From Catalimonadaceae bacterium JC749 (GTDB lineage Bacteria > Bacteroidota > Bacteroidia > Cytophagales > Cyclobacteriaceae), in the NCBI GenBank assembly GCA_021730635.1, contig JAJNNC010000019.1, forward strand, positions 1 to 64,000: a stretch of DNA of 64,000 nucleotides. Reading direction: 5' to 3'. How positions within the stretch are numbered: the stretch's first letter is position 1; the number at the start of each line of letters is the position of its first letter. The translations under genes and the position numbers were made by a program. A model generated the notes under the pieces. It had not been told where the DNA came from. It made no database searches and worked only from the letters and a program-made list of their open reading frames with translations. Positions 57,503-64,000 of this stretch are shown here, one piece after another.

Positions 57503-57961
57503 CTATGAACGTAGCCGAAGTTTTACTTTTTCAATTCTTTGTGCTAAATCCGGAAGGTAATCTTGACGATTATGCTGCTTCCGTTGTTCATTCATTTGTT
57601 GGGCTTCCAGGATAATCAAATCCAGACTTAATTGAAGGGAAGTGAGTACATCGGTCCAGAACTTTTTCCGCTGTTCATTGGTGTGACATGGCCCATCCTG
57701 ATTGTTGGTAAACCGTTCCGGATTGATCACCATTATTTCCTCGTACGCAATGCCTAAGGCTTGTGCCTGCGCTGCCCGTTCATCTCTCTGATCCCAGTTA
57801 TCCATCCAATGCTCTCCAAAATCATTATCTAAAGCGAAGTATCTGCCAATCCAGACTGCTTCATGCCATTCACTGAGTCCAAGTTCATCCGCAATGTACC
57901 TGTAGGTGGGATCAACAATGAAAGCATCAATTTCCGGAATATATTGGAAGATACGAATCAC
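57503..57961 (-). CDS. Conserved-looking hypothetical protein
   Basis: A protein of 152 residues with a GTG start at 57961. It contains many Trp and Arg (LGLSEWHEAVWIGRYFALDN, EHWMDNWDQRDERAAQAQAL) and a helical C-terminus (LDLIILEAQQMNEQRKQHNR). No family recognised. It sits between the fasciclin gene and the RAYT element, opposite in direction to the former. Confidence 0.6.
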   Translation of the reverse strand: MIRIFQYIPEIDAFIVDPTYRYIADELGLSEWHEAVWIGRYFALDNDFGEHWMDNWDQRDERAAQAQALGIAYEEIMVINPERFTNNQDGPCHTNEQRKKFWTDVLTSLQLSLDLIILEAQQMNEQRKQHNRQDYLPDLAQRIEKVKLRLRS

Positions 57962-58005
57962 CTCTTTCTTTTAATTAGGGCTATGGATACACGATTCTTA
58001 AGCAG

Positions 58006-58046
58006 TTTCTAATACTCATCCTCGCTTGCAGCGAGGATGCTATCTT
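58006..58046 (+). repeat. REP palindrome, left copy
   Basis: CATCCTCGCT-TGC-AGCGAGGATG (58017-58039) is a perfect 10-3-10 palindrome preceded by TTTCTAATACT. A near-identical inverted copy is at 58730-58770. Confidence 0.8.
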
Positions 58047-58070
58047 GTCACCATGAGTTTTTAACTCACT

Positions 58071-58622
58071 TTATTCAATAAGTTCGCATGCTAGTAATCC
58101 TTTCATTCCAGCATAATTACGCGCTGAACTGAACCAGTAGTGTTCCGGTTCTTCTACAATGAGTGCTTTCACAGGGTTGTTGTGAATATAATTCAACTTT
58201 TGTTCTAAAAGTCTATTGTTGGAAAGTTCAATAGCATGACTGCCATCCTGCCAGAACTTATATTGTTTGATTCTCTTTAAATATTTTGCTGCATACTCAA
58301 ACCGTTTTATCATCCAAGTTCGTCTGCTTTCTGGTTCTTTCAAGATGTTGTGAATAATCTTTTTAGCTGTATATTTCTTAAAATCCCGAATTATTCCGGA
58401 CAACTGATAGCCCTCTTGGGCACTGGCAATCAGATGGAGGTGATTAGACATGAGACACCAGGCATAAACAACCAATCCTTTGTTGGCAATACAATACCGT
58501 AAGGATTCTACAATAGTAATTTTGTGCTCCTTTCTTGTAAAAGTGTCTACCCAGTCTACTACCGTAAAGGTGAGAAAATAAAGCGCTTGTTGATCAGAAA
58601 TGAGGTATCGATCGCTGGATAT
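58071..58622 (-). CDS. REP-associated tyrosine transposase (IS200-like), start codon lost
   Basis: The coding frame runs from a stop at 58626-58628 (minus strand reads TAA ACG ATA TCC AGC) to 58071, about 184 codons. It carries SDRYLISDQQALYFLTFTVV, the HUH motif in WCLMSNHLHLIASAQ, and the active Tyr segment LNYIHNNPVKALIVEEPEHY. This is the Y1 (IS200/IS605-like) RAYT family that cuts at REP hairpins. There is no ATG at the conserved N-terminus. The frame begins with ACG or ATA, probably a mutated start, so the gene may be untranslated or use a rare start. An internal TTG at 58475 would lack the first strand. Confidence 0.8.
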   Translation of the reverse strand: MSSDRYLISDQQALYFLTFTVVDWVDTFTRKEHKITIVESLRYCIANKGLVVYAWCLMSNHLHLIASAQEGYQLSGIIRDFKKYTAKKIIHNILKEPESRRTWMIKRFEYAAKYLKRIKQYKFWQDGSHAIELSNNRLLEQKLNYIHNNPVKALIVEEPEHYWFSSARNYAGMKGLLACELIE

Positions 58623-58729
58623 CGTTTAGTTTGTTTGCCTGTTCAATAGCAAAGGCAAGGCCAATTACTGATTGAGGCAAGGATTAATAAAAGCATATTG
58701 ATTTTATGAGAGGCGTTACAAACGCTAAA

Positions 58730-58770
58730 AAATACCATCCTCGCTGCAAGCGAGAACGAGTATTAGAAAA
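58730..58770 (-). repeat. REP palindrome, right copy
   Basis: It contains CTCGCT-GCA-AGCGAG. Reverse-complemented it reproduces the left copy with a few base changes, including the TTCTAATACTC flank. Confidence 0.8.
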
Positions 58771-58855
58771 GCTATCACTCAATAATGGAGGGATATTTAT
58801 TAAGAGTATTTACCTTCGCTGATCAATACGTTTATAGAAACGAAGAAGAGGTGCA

Positions 58856-59866
58856 CTACTTTACATCCACCTGCTCATACCGCTGCTGCTTGGCTAAAAA
58901 CTCCAGCACCGTTTGATGATAGGAGCTGAACGCAGGGTCAGGAATACCACTGGGAGGCACAGCTTCGCTGCCATATCCGGTTTGGAACATGTCATGATGA
59001 TAGATCGCATGGCCGCCTACCTGCCACACCCTGTAAATGTGTATAATATGATCAAAAGGGGAAGTAGCACTTTTCGGACCACCAAACTGGGGCGTACCTT
59101 TCCGGGCAGGCTCGTCATCTACCACAGGCTTTTGATACTTTTCAATTAGATACGCAATTTCTTTGGGAGCAATCTCCCAATGCTGATCGTCTTTCCGGGA
59201 AGTATGGGGCGATAAGAAATCCAGGGCTCCATTTTCTTCAGGACTACCCAATACCCCCGCATACCCCGGTGAATTGGTGACCAGCCTGGCGGCATCGATC
59301 GCTTTGATTATTTTCAGATAATCTACCGTCCGGTGATCAAACTCATTCCAGATCTGAAAGACCACATTCCGGTATGGTTGTAGTTCCCGCGTGAGGGTTT
59401 GCACGGCCTTGTCTGAAGCGGTATCCGACAAGCGGATGTTTTCATTCCAGCTTTCCCGCTGAAACAGCACAAAAAGCACGACCATACCTGCCTCGTCAGC
59501 AGCCTGTATGATCTCTTTGAGGGTTTGCAGATGTTCGGATCGCAGGCTGCCATCGGCCATATATAAGGTACAGGTAGGGCAGGTGTCTACAAAGCCTCGT
59601 GTGTTATCCCACTGTCCCCACACCCGGATCACCTGGATGCCATAGGACTTGAACTTCAGGAGCCAGGCTTGACGGGCTTCTGCCTCTTTGTTGAAAGCCG
59701 GATTATAGATGGCATTAAAGAAGCTGATGCCCGTATAGGAAAAAGGCTGTCCGTTGAGCGTAAAGCCTAACCCTTTCACGGCCAGGGTGTGTGTTGACTG
59801 CGCTGTAGCCACGAAACAGGAAAACAGCAGCAGCCAAGACAACAGCCATCTGCCTTTATTATACAT
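58856..59866 (-). CDS. Cellulase-like (GH5-type) glycoside hydrolase, secreted
   Basis: A protein of 336 residues. A signal peptide ends at FVATAQS. TIM-barrel glycosidase features: FTLNGQPFSYTGISFFNAIY, IQVIRVWGQWDNTRGFVDTC, the acid/base motif NVVFQIWNEFDHR (Asn-Glu), and the second Glu in KPVVDDEPARK; HAIYHHDMF lies near the end. The Asn-Glu pair and strand spacing fit clan GH-A, such as GH5. The substrate is not predictable. It is encoded 33 bp downstream of valS on the same strand. Confidence 0.8.
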   Translation of the reverse strand: MYNKGRWLLSWLLLFSCFVATAQSTHTLAVKGLGFTLNGQPFSYTGISFFNAIYNPAFNKEAEARQAWLLKFKSYGIQVIRVWGQWDNTRGFVDTCPTCTLYMADGSLRSEHLQTLKEIIQAADEAGMVVLFVLFQRESWNENIRLSDTASDKAVQTLTRELQPYRNVVFQIWNEFDHRTVDYLKIIKAIDAARLVTNSPGYAGVLGSPEENGALDFLSPHTSRKDDQHWEIAPKEIAYLIEKYQKPVVDDEPARKGTPQFGGPKSATSPFDHIIHIYRVWQVGGHAIYHHDMFQTGYGSEAVPPSGIPDPAFSSYHQTVLEFLAKQQRYEQVDVK

Positions 59867-59899
59867 AAGCTGAGTTTGTTTTTTTGTAATGCCTGCTTT

Positions 59900-62563
59900 T
59901 TACGAGCCTAAACTGTTGAGCTGTTCTTCCAGGGCGGCAATCTTGGCTTCGGCATCCGCTTTCTTTTTGCGTTCCATTGCCACCACCTGTTCCGGCGCAT
60001 TCTGCACAAATTTCTCGTTGCTCAGCTTCTTGTCTACCGACTGTAGGAATCCTTTCTGGTAGGCCAACTCCTTTTGCAGCTTCTCTTTTTCTTCTTTCAC
60101 ATCAATGGCTTCGCCCAAAGGAATAAAAAACTCATCGGGTTGCCCCTGAGCGGCATTGACAATAAAGCTGGTAGCGCCGCTCAGCTTTTCTTCTGTATAT
60201 TCAACGCTTTCTGTATTGGCCAGCTTTTGTAGAATGCCTCCGAAGCGTTGATAAATTTTGGGCGTATCGGTTTTAATGAAAAGAGACAGGGCTTGCTTTG
60301 GTGGTATCTGCCGGCTGTTGCGGATGTTCCGGATGTTGGTCACGGCTTCAAAAATACTCTGCCCACCGCCCAGCAGTATGGTATCCACTTCTTTTCTATC
60401 TTCTGTATGATCGGCCTTCGGCCAGGGCGCTACGATAATACATTCTTCTTCCTTCCGGTCTTTCAGCAGATGCCAGATTTCTTCTGTGATGAATGGCATA
60501 AAAGGATGCAATATCTTCAGCATCTGTTCAAAAAACCGGATCGTTGTCTGGTAAGTAATCTGATCCAGGGGCTGGCCGAAAGCAGGTTTGACCATTTCCA
60601 GATACCAGGAGCAGAAATCGTCCCACATCAGTTTATATACCGTCTGCAAAGCATCGGAAATACGAAACTTGGAGAAATGATCTTCCAGGGTAATGAGTGC
60701 CTGGTTAAACCGGGCTTCAAACCAGGCGATCGCTGTCTTGTTATTTTCATCTTCTACATCGTCGTTGGTATGCCAGCTTTTGACCAGACGAAAGGCATTC
60801 CAGATTTTATTGGCAAAGTTACGGCCCTGTTCACATAGTTTAACATCAAACAACAGGTCATTGCCGGCTGGCGAACTGAAAAGCATGCCAGTGCGGACAC
60901 CATCGGCTCCATACTGCTGAATCAGCGCCAGGGGGTCTGGAGAGTTTCCCAGCTGTTTAGACATTTTCCGACCCATAGGATCGCGTACAATACCTGTGAG
61001 ATACACATTTTTGAAAGGCTTTTCCTGCCGGTATTCATAGCCATAAATGATCATGCGGGCCACCCAGAAAAAGAGTATTTCCGGTGCAGTCACCAGGTCA
61101 TTGGTAGGATAATAATAATTGATATCAGGATTATCCGGATGGCGGATGCCATCAAACACCGTGATAGGCCACAGACCGGAAGAAAACCAGGTGTCCAGCA
61201 CATCTTCATCCTGCCGTAAGTCAGCGGCTGACAGGTTGGCATTGCCGGTTTTCTTACGAGCCAGTTGGAGAGCTGCTTCCGGTGTTTCTGCTACCACAAA
61301 TGCTCCGTCTTCCAGGTAATAGGCAGGAATCCGCTGCCCCCACCAGAGCTGACGGGAGATATTCCAGTCGCGCACATTTTCCATCCACGAACGGTACATA
61401 TTCTTGAATTTCGCAGGATGCAACTGTATTTCATCGTCCATCACATGGGCCAAGGCCGGCTTGACCAGCTCTTCCATACGCACAAACCATTGAATGGAAA
61501 GCTTGGGTTCTATCACGGCATCCGTTCTTTCAGAGAAGCCTACGCTATGTTTGTATTCTTCTACCTTTATCAGCAAACCCTCTTCTTTGAGCCTTTCAGC
61601 CATTTTCTTCCTCACTACAAAGCGGTCTTCTCCTATAAAAAATTGCGCGGCATCACTCATACTGCCATCGTCGGCGATCACGTCTACCATTTCCAGGTTA
61701 TGTTTTTTACCCAGTTCGTAGTCGTTTACATCATGGGCGGGTGTCACTTTCAGGCAGCCTGTCCCAAATTCCATGCTGACATATTCGTCTTCTATCACAG
61801 GTACTGAACGGTTGACCAGCGGAACAATGACCCGTTTTCCTCTCAGGGATTGATACCGTTCGTCCTGGGGATGAATGCATACCGCCGTATCTCCCAGAAT
61901 AGTCTCCGGCCGGGTAGTGGCAATGGTGACAAAAGCCTCTTCACCCTCTACCGGATACTTCACAAAGTAGAGCTTTCCATTGACCTCTTTATGAATCACT
62001 TCATCATCAGAAATAGCCGTTCTGCCCTGCGGGTCCCAGTTGATCATACGATAGCCTCGGTAGATATGGCCTTTATTATATAAATCCACAAACACTTTGA
62101 TCACCGACTCGCTCATATGGTCTTCCATCGTAAAGCGGGTCCGTGCCCAGTCGCAGGAGGCTCCAATTTTTTTCAGTTGTTCCAGGATGATGCCACCGTA
62201 TTTCTCTCTCCATTCCCAGGCATATTGCAAAAAGGCTTCCCGTCCGATGCTGCGTTTGTCAATCCCTTTTTCTTTCAGCATGGCCACTACTTTCGCTTCT
62301 GTGGCGATGGAGGCATGATCCGTCCCCGGTACCCAACAGGCTTCTTTTCCCTCCATACGGGCTTTTCTCACCAAAACATCCTGGATGGTATTATTGAGCA
62401 TATGCCCCATGTGCAAAACCCCGGTGACATTGGGGGGAGGAATCACAATGGTATAAGGCGTTTTATCCGGATGGGGTTCGGAGTGGAAGAAATCATGATC
62501 CAGCCAATACTGATACCATTTGTTTTCAACTTCTTTAGGATTGTATTTCGTCGAGATCGACAT
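59900..62563 (-). CDS. valS: Valyl-tRNA synthetase
   Basis: About 887 residues from the ATG at 62563 ([20 protein letters not shown]). Class I synthetase: HIGH-type [16 protein letters not shown], the editing domain [20 protein letters not shown] and [20 protein letters not shown], the [10 protein letters not shown] and WFSSGLWP segments, KMSKS-type [15 protein letters not shown], and the anticodon-binding domain. The C-terminal valine-specific coiled coil is [20 protein letters not shown]. It charges tRNA-Val. A TATCTTTG -7 element is on the minus strand at 62670-62677. Confidence 0.97.
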   Translation of the reverse strand: MSISTKYNPKEVENKWYQYWLDHDFFHSEPHPDKTPYTIVIPPPNVTGVLHMGHMLNNTIQDVLVRKARMEGKEACWVPGTDHASIATEAKVVAMLKEKGIDKRSIGREAFLQYAWEWREKYGGIILEQLKKIGASCDWARTRFTMEDHMSESVIKVFVDLYNKGHIYRGYRMINWDPQGRTAISDDEVIHKEVNGKLYFVKYPVEGEEAFVTIATTRPETILGDTAVCIHPQDERYQSLRGKRVIVPLVNRSVPVIEDEYVSMEFGTGCLKVTPAHDVNDYELGKKHNLEMVDVIADDGSMSDAAQFFIGEDRFVVRKKMAERLKEEGLLIKVEEYKHSVGFSERTDAVIEPKLSIQWFVRMEELVKPALAHVMDDEIQLHPAKFKNMYRSWMENVRDWNISRQLWWGQRIPAYYLEDGAFVVAETPEAALQLARKKTGNANLSAADLRQDEDVLDTWFSSGLWPITVFDGIRHPDNPDINYYYPTNDLVTAPEILFFWVARMIIYGYEYRQEKPFKNVYLTGIVRDPMGRKMSKQLGNSPDPLALIQQYGADGVRTGMLFSSPAGNDLLFDVKLCEQGRNFANKIWNAFRLVKSWHTNDDVEDENNKTAIAWFEARFNQALITLEDHFSKFRISDALQTVYKLMWDDFCSWYLEMVKPAFGQPLDQITYQTTIRFFEQMLKILHPFMPFITEEIWHLLKDRKEEECIIVAPWPKADHTEDRKEVDTILLGGGQSIFEAVTNIRNIRNSRQIPPKQALSLFIKTDTPKIYQRFGGILQKLANTESVEYTEEKLSGATSFIVNAAQGQPDEFFIPLGEAIDVKEEKEKLQKELAYQKGFLQSVDKKLSNEKFVQNAPEQVVAMERKKKADAEAKIAALEEQLNSLGS

Positions 62564-62669
62564 ATGCAAAAATTTATAAAGGTTGACTTATCAAAAAGTA
62601 GATACCTGGTCTGAGATTTAGAAGAGTAAATACTAAAAAACAGTGGTACCCTGATTAACTACCAGGTTG

Positions 62670-62677
62670 CAAAGATA
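62670..62677 (-). promoter_or_regulatory. -7 promoter element of valS
   Basis: TATCTTTG on the minus strand, about 105 bp before the ATG at 62563. Confidence 0.45.
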
Positions 62678-62873
62678 CAAACTTGAAGAAAGAATCATCC
62701 ATAACCATAAAAAATTGCGTATAGAATCCAGAGCCACGTTTTTTAAACGATCATTTGTGTTTTACGTAATACAAGTTTGAAATGCAACCGGTATTGGATC
62801 GTGCTATATTTTAGTTGATAAAATGCGCCGGATCACTTGTCATTCAAAGGCTTTTTATTCCTGTTTTTTTAAT

Positions 62874-62881
62874 TAATTTTG
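62874..62881 (+). promoter_or_regulatory. -7 promoter element of the response regulator gene
   Basis: TAATTTTG fits TAnnTTTG, 41 bp before the ATG at 62923. Confidence 0.5.
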
Positions 62882-62922
62882 TCTTGGAAAAATCACTGAT
62901 TGATTATCAAACGTCAAGCTAT

Positions 62923-63612
62923 ATGGGAAACAAGCCACACAAAGTGCTTGTAGTGGACGACGAACCAGATATTTTAGATCTTCTGGATTATAACCTTTCC
63001 AAGGAGGGTTATAAAGTCAAAACAGCCACCAATGGCAGAAAAGCAGTAGAGATTGCTGCCAAATTTCTGCCGGATCTGATCTTACTGGACATCATGATGC
63101 CGCATCAGGATGGGGTGGAAACCTGTCGGCAACTCCGGGAAAATCCCGACCTGTTTAATACGTTTATTGTCTTTCTGACAGCTCGCTCCGAAGAGTATTC
63201 AGAAATTGCGGCCTTTGATACCGGTGCAGACGATTATATTACCAAGCCTATTAAACCCAGGGCTTTGATGAGCCGCATCAGCGCTATGTTCAGAAGGGAA
63301 GAGAAGAAAAAGCAGAAAAGCAGTAAAATCACCATTGGAGATCTGAGCATAGACAGAACCAGTTATATGGTAACCGTAGACGGACAACAAATCAGTCTGC
63401 CGAAAAAAGAATTTGAGCTTTTGTATTATCTGGCACAAAATCCTGACAAAGTACACAGTCGTGACGATCTTTTGCAGAATATCTGGGGATCGGACGTGTA
63501 TGTATTGGCCAGAACGGTAGATGTACACATAAGGAAGGTTCGGGAAAAAATAGGGAGTCAGTATATCATGACAGTGAAGGGGGTAGGCTATAAATTTGGT
63601 ATAGAGGAATAA
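62923..63612 (+). CDS. OmpR/PhoB-family response regulator
   Basis: About 229 residues from the ATG at 62923 (MGNKPHKVLVVDDEPDILDL). The receiver domain has the acidic pair DDEPD, the phospho-Asp in DLILLDIMMPHQDGVE, the Thr in VFLTARSEEYSE and the Lys in DDYITKPIKPRAL. The C-terminal winged helix has LPKKEFELLYYLAQNPDKVH, WGSDVYVLARTVDVHIRKVR and TVKGVGYKFG. It is paired with the histidine kinase gene that begins 10 bp after its stop, so it is a two-component system. The PhoB/PhoR-like type is likely; the signal is unknown. Confidence 0.93.
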   Translation: MGNKPHKVLVVDDEPDILDLLDYNLSKEGYKVKTATNGRKAVEIAAKFLPDLILLDIMMPHQDGVETCRQLRENPDLFNTFIVFLTARSEEYSEIAAFDTGADDYITKPIKPRALMSRISAMFRREEKKKQKSSKITIGDLSIDRTSYMVTVDGQQISLPKKEFELLYYLAQNPDKVHSRDDLLQNIWGSDVYVLARTVDVHIRKVREKIGSQYIMTVKGVGYKFGIEE

Positions 63613-63622
63613 TTTGAGTTTC

Positions 63623-64000
63623 ATGCTTTTTCACGCACGTGGCGTTGCTCTGTTGTTAGGGGCTTCTATTGCTATTGTTACCACGGCTTTTTTATCACTG
63701 GTGAAAGGCGTAACCAATACGGCCTTGCTGGTCGCGTTTTTTCTATCCTTTTCTTCTGCCTATATTTTAATTTATGCCACCCTTGAGTTTCTGGTCTTTC
63801 GGGAAGTCAACAAAATTTACGCAGCCCTCAACAAGCTGAAAAAAAGAGATTTATCCTTTGTGGATAAAAACCATCATAGGGCCATCAACCCCATCAAAAG
63901 GATTAACCAGGAAATATTTGATTATGCCAGGGACAAACAGCGGGAAATCAATGATCTGAAGAAGATGGAAGAATTCCGCCGGGAGTTTGTCGCCAACATT
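63623..64000 (+). CDS. Sensor histidine kinase, 3' part beyond the window
   Basis: 126 codons from the ATG at 63623, open to the end. Two membrane helices (VALLLGASIAIVTTAFLSLV and NTALLVAFFLSFSSAYILIY) with almost no periplasmic loop precede a coiled HAMP-like linker (REVNKIYAALNKLKKRDLSF). The frame ends at EEFRREFVANI, the start of the dimerisation H-box (normally FVANISHELKTP). This matches a PhoR-like kinase of the response regulator upstream. Partial only because of the window edge. Confidence 0.85.
   Translation, partial: MLFHARGVALLLGASIAIVTTAFLSLVKGVTNTALLVAFFLSFSSAYILIYATLEFLVFREVNKIYAALNKLKKRDLSFVDKNHHRAINPIKRINQEIFDYARDKQREINDLKKMEEFRREFVANI

Larger units (their letters stand above)
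58006..58770 (-). mobile_element. REP/RAYT element
   Basis: A transposase-like gene of the RAYT type is flanked by two REP palindromes in opposite orientation. The palindromes match over about 40 bp when one is reverse-complemented. This is the classic layout of a REP-associated tyrosine transposase unit. It spans 765 bp and carries no passenger gene. Confidence 0.75.
62564..62922. other. Divergent promoter region between valS and the response regulator
   Basis: It contains -7 elements on both strands (62670-62677 minus and 62874-62881 plus). The sequences CCTGGT near 62608 and ACCAGG at 62661 form part of a long leader stem for valS. No T-box specifier structure was recognised. Confidence 0.5.

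Noticed and set aside
60248..62614. Plus-strand ORFs opposite valS
   Set aside because: Shadows of valS; no independent motifs.
62564..62922. T-box riboswitch upstream of valS
   Set aside because: Only a weak inverted repeat (CCTGGT and ACCAGG) was found, with no specifier loop or T-box consensus. T-boxes are also not typical of Bacteroidota.

Overview
The window looks like chromosomal DNA of a Bacteroidota member, most likely a marine or free-living Cytophagia relative. The evidence is a SusC/SusD pair, DUF2911, ThuA and DUF1593 lipoproteins, abundant AraC/Crp-type regulators, and many promoters with the Bacteroidota -7 element TAnnTTTG (seen at 806, 2918 minus, 15476, 18723, 20022, 30905, 37529 minus, 42408, 62670 minus and 62874). 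No tRNA, rRNA, integrase or phage gene was seen.

Region 1 (1 to about 19.8 kb) is accessory and visibly AT-rich. It is built from short modules of one gene, or of a regulator plus its probable target, separated by long imperfect palindromes. Each full palindrome has a left box (CCGCTAAC or CCACCAAC), a paired arm often ending in GCGGG, a variable centre, the complementary arm, and a right box (GTTGGCGG or GTTAGCGG). Nine full copies are resolved, plus a degenerate one near 19.7 kb and several single ends. They resemble integron attC sites in plan but not in core sequence. Module contents include AraC plus a RibD-type reductase, a HEPN-like protein, a VOC protein divergent from a GlxA-type regulator, DUF1835, four intact Crp/Fnr genes and one broken one (followed by an aldo/keto reductase, an MDR dehydrogenase, a broken ABM monooxygenase, an SMR exporter and a pirin), a LamG lipoprotein, DUF1801, a cupin, a bestrophin and two alpha/beta hydrolases.

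Region 2 (20.0-24.6 kb) is a MarR-led operon whose centrepiece is a rifampicin-phosphotransferase-like gene with a consensus Shine-Dalgarno and two in-frame pentapeptide-repeat insertions, followed by a small AraC protein and a VOC protein. Region 3 (24.6-35.1 kb) holds a decayed OmpA fragment, a GC-rich hairpin-rich noncoding locus, and secreted or lipoprotein genes (DUF2911, ThuA, DUF1593). It also holds an AraC/MBL pair that shares an operator-like box with the first AraC gene of the window, a PhoD-like phosphatase, and a coupled TonB-like/TPR pair.

Region 4 (35.2-46.1 kb) contains katG, a small membrane protein, a GNAT, an AraC/DUF1772 pair, an aldehyde dehydrogenase, hemE, a GH113-like lipoprotein and overlapping pabB/pabC. 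Octamer minisatellites end the aldehyde dehydrogenase gene and precede hemE. Region 5 (46.6-57.4 kb) has SusC, SusD and a small lipoprotein, a Tat-exported amidase, a large katE-type catalase and a fasciclin lipoprotein. Region 6 (57.5-64 kb) has a hypothetical gene, a REP/RAYT element, a cellulase-like glycoside hydrolase, valS, and an OmpR-type response regulator with the start of its histidine kinase running off the edge.

Overall, housekeeping functions (hemE, pabBC, valS) are interspersed with oxidative-stress enzymes, and the left third is a cassette-like island of small regulator/effector modules.
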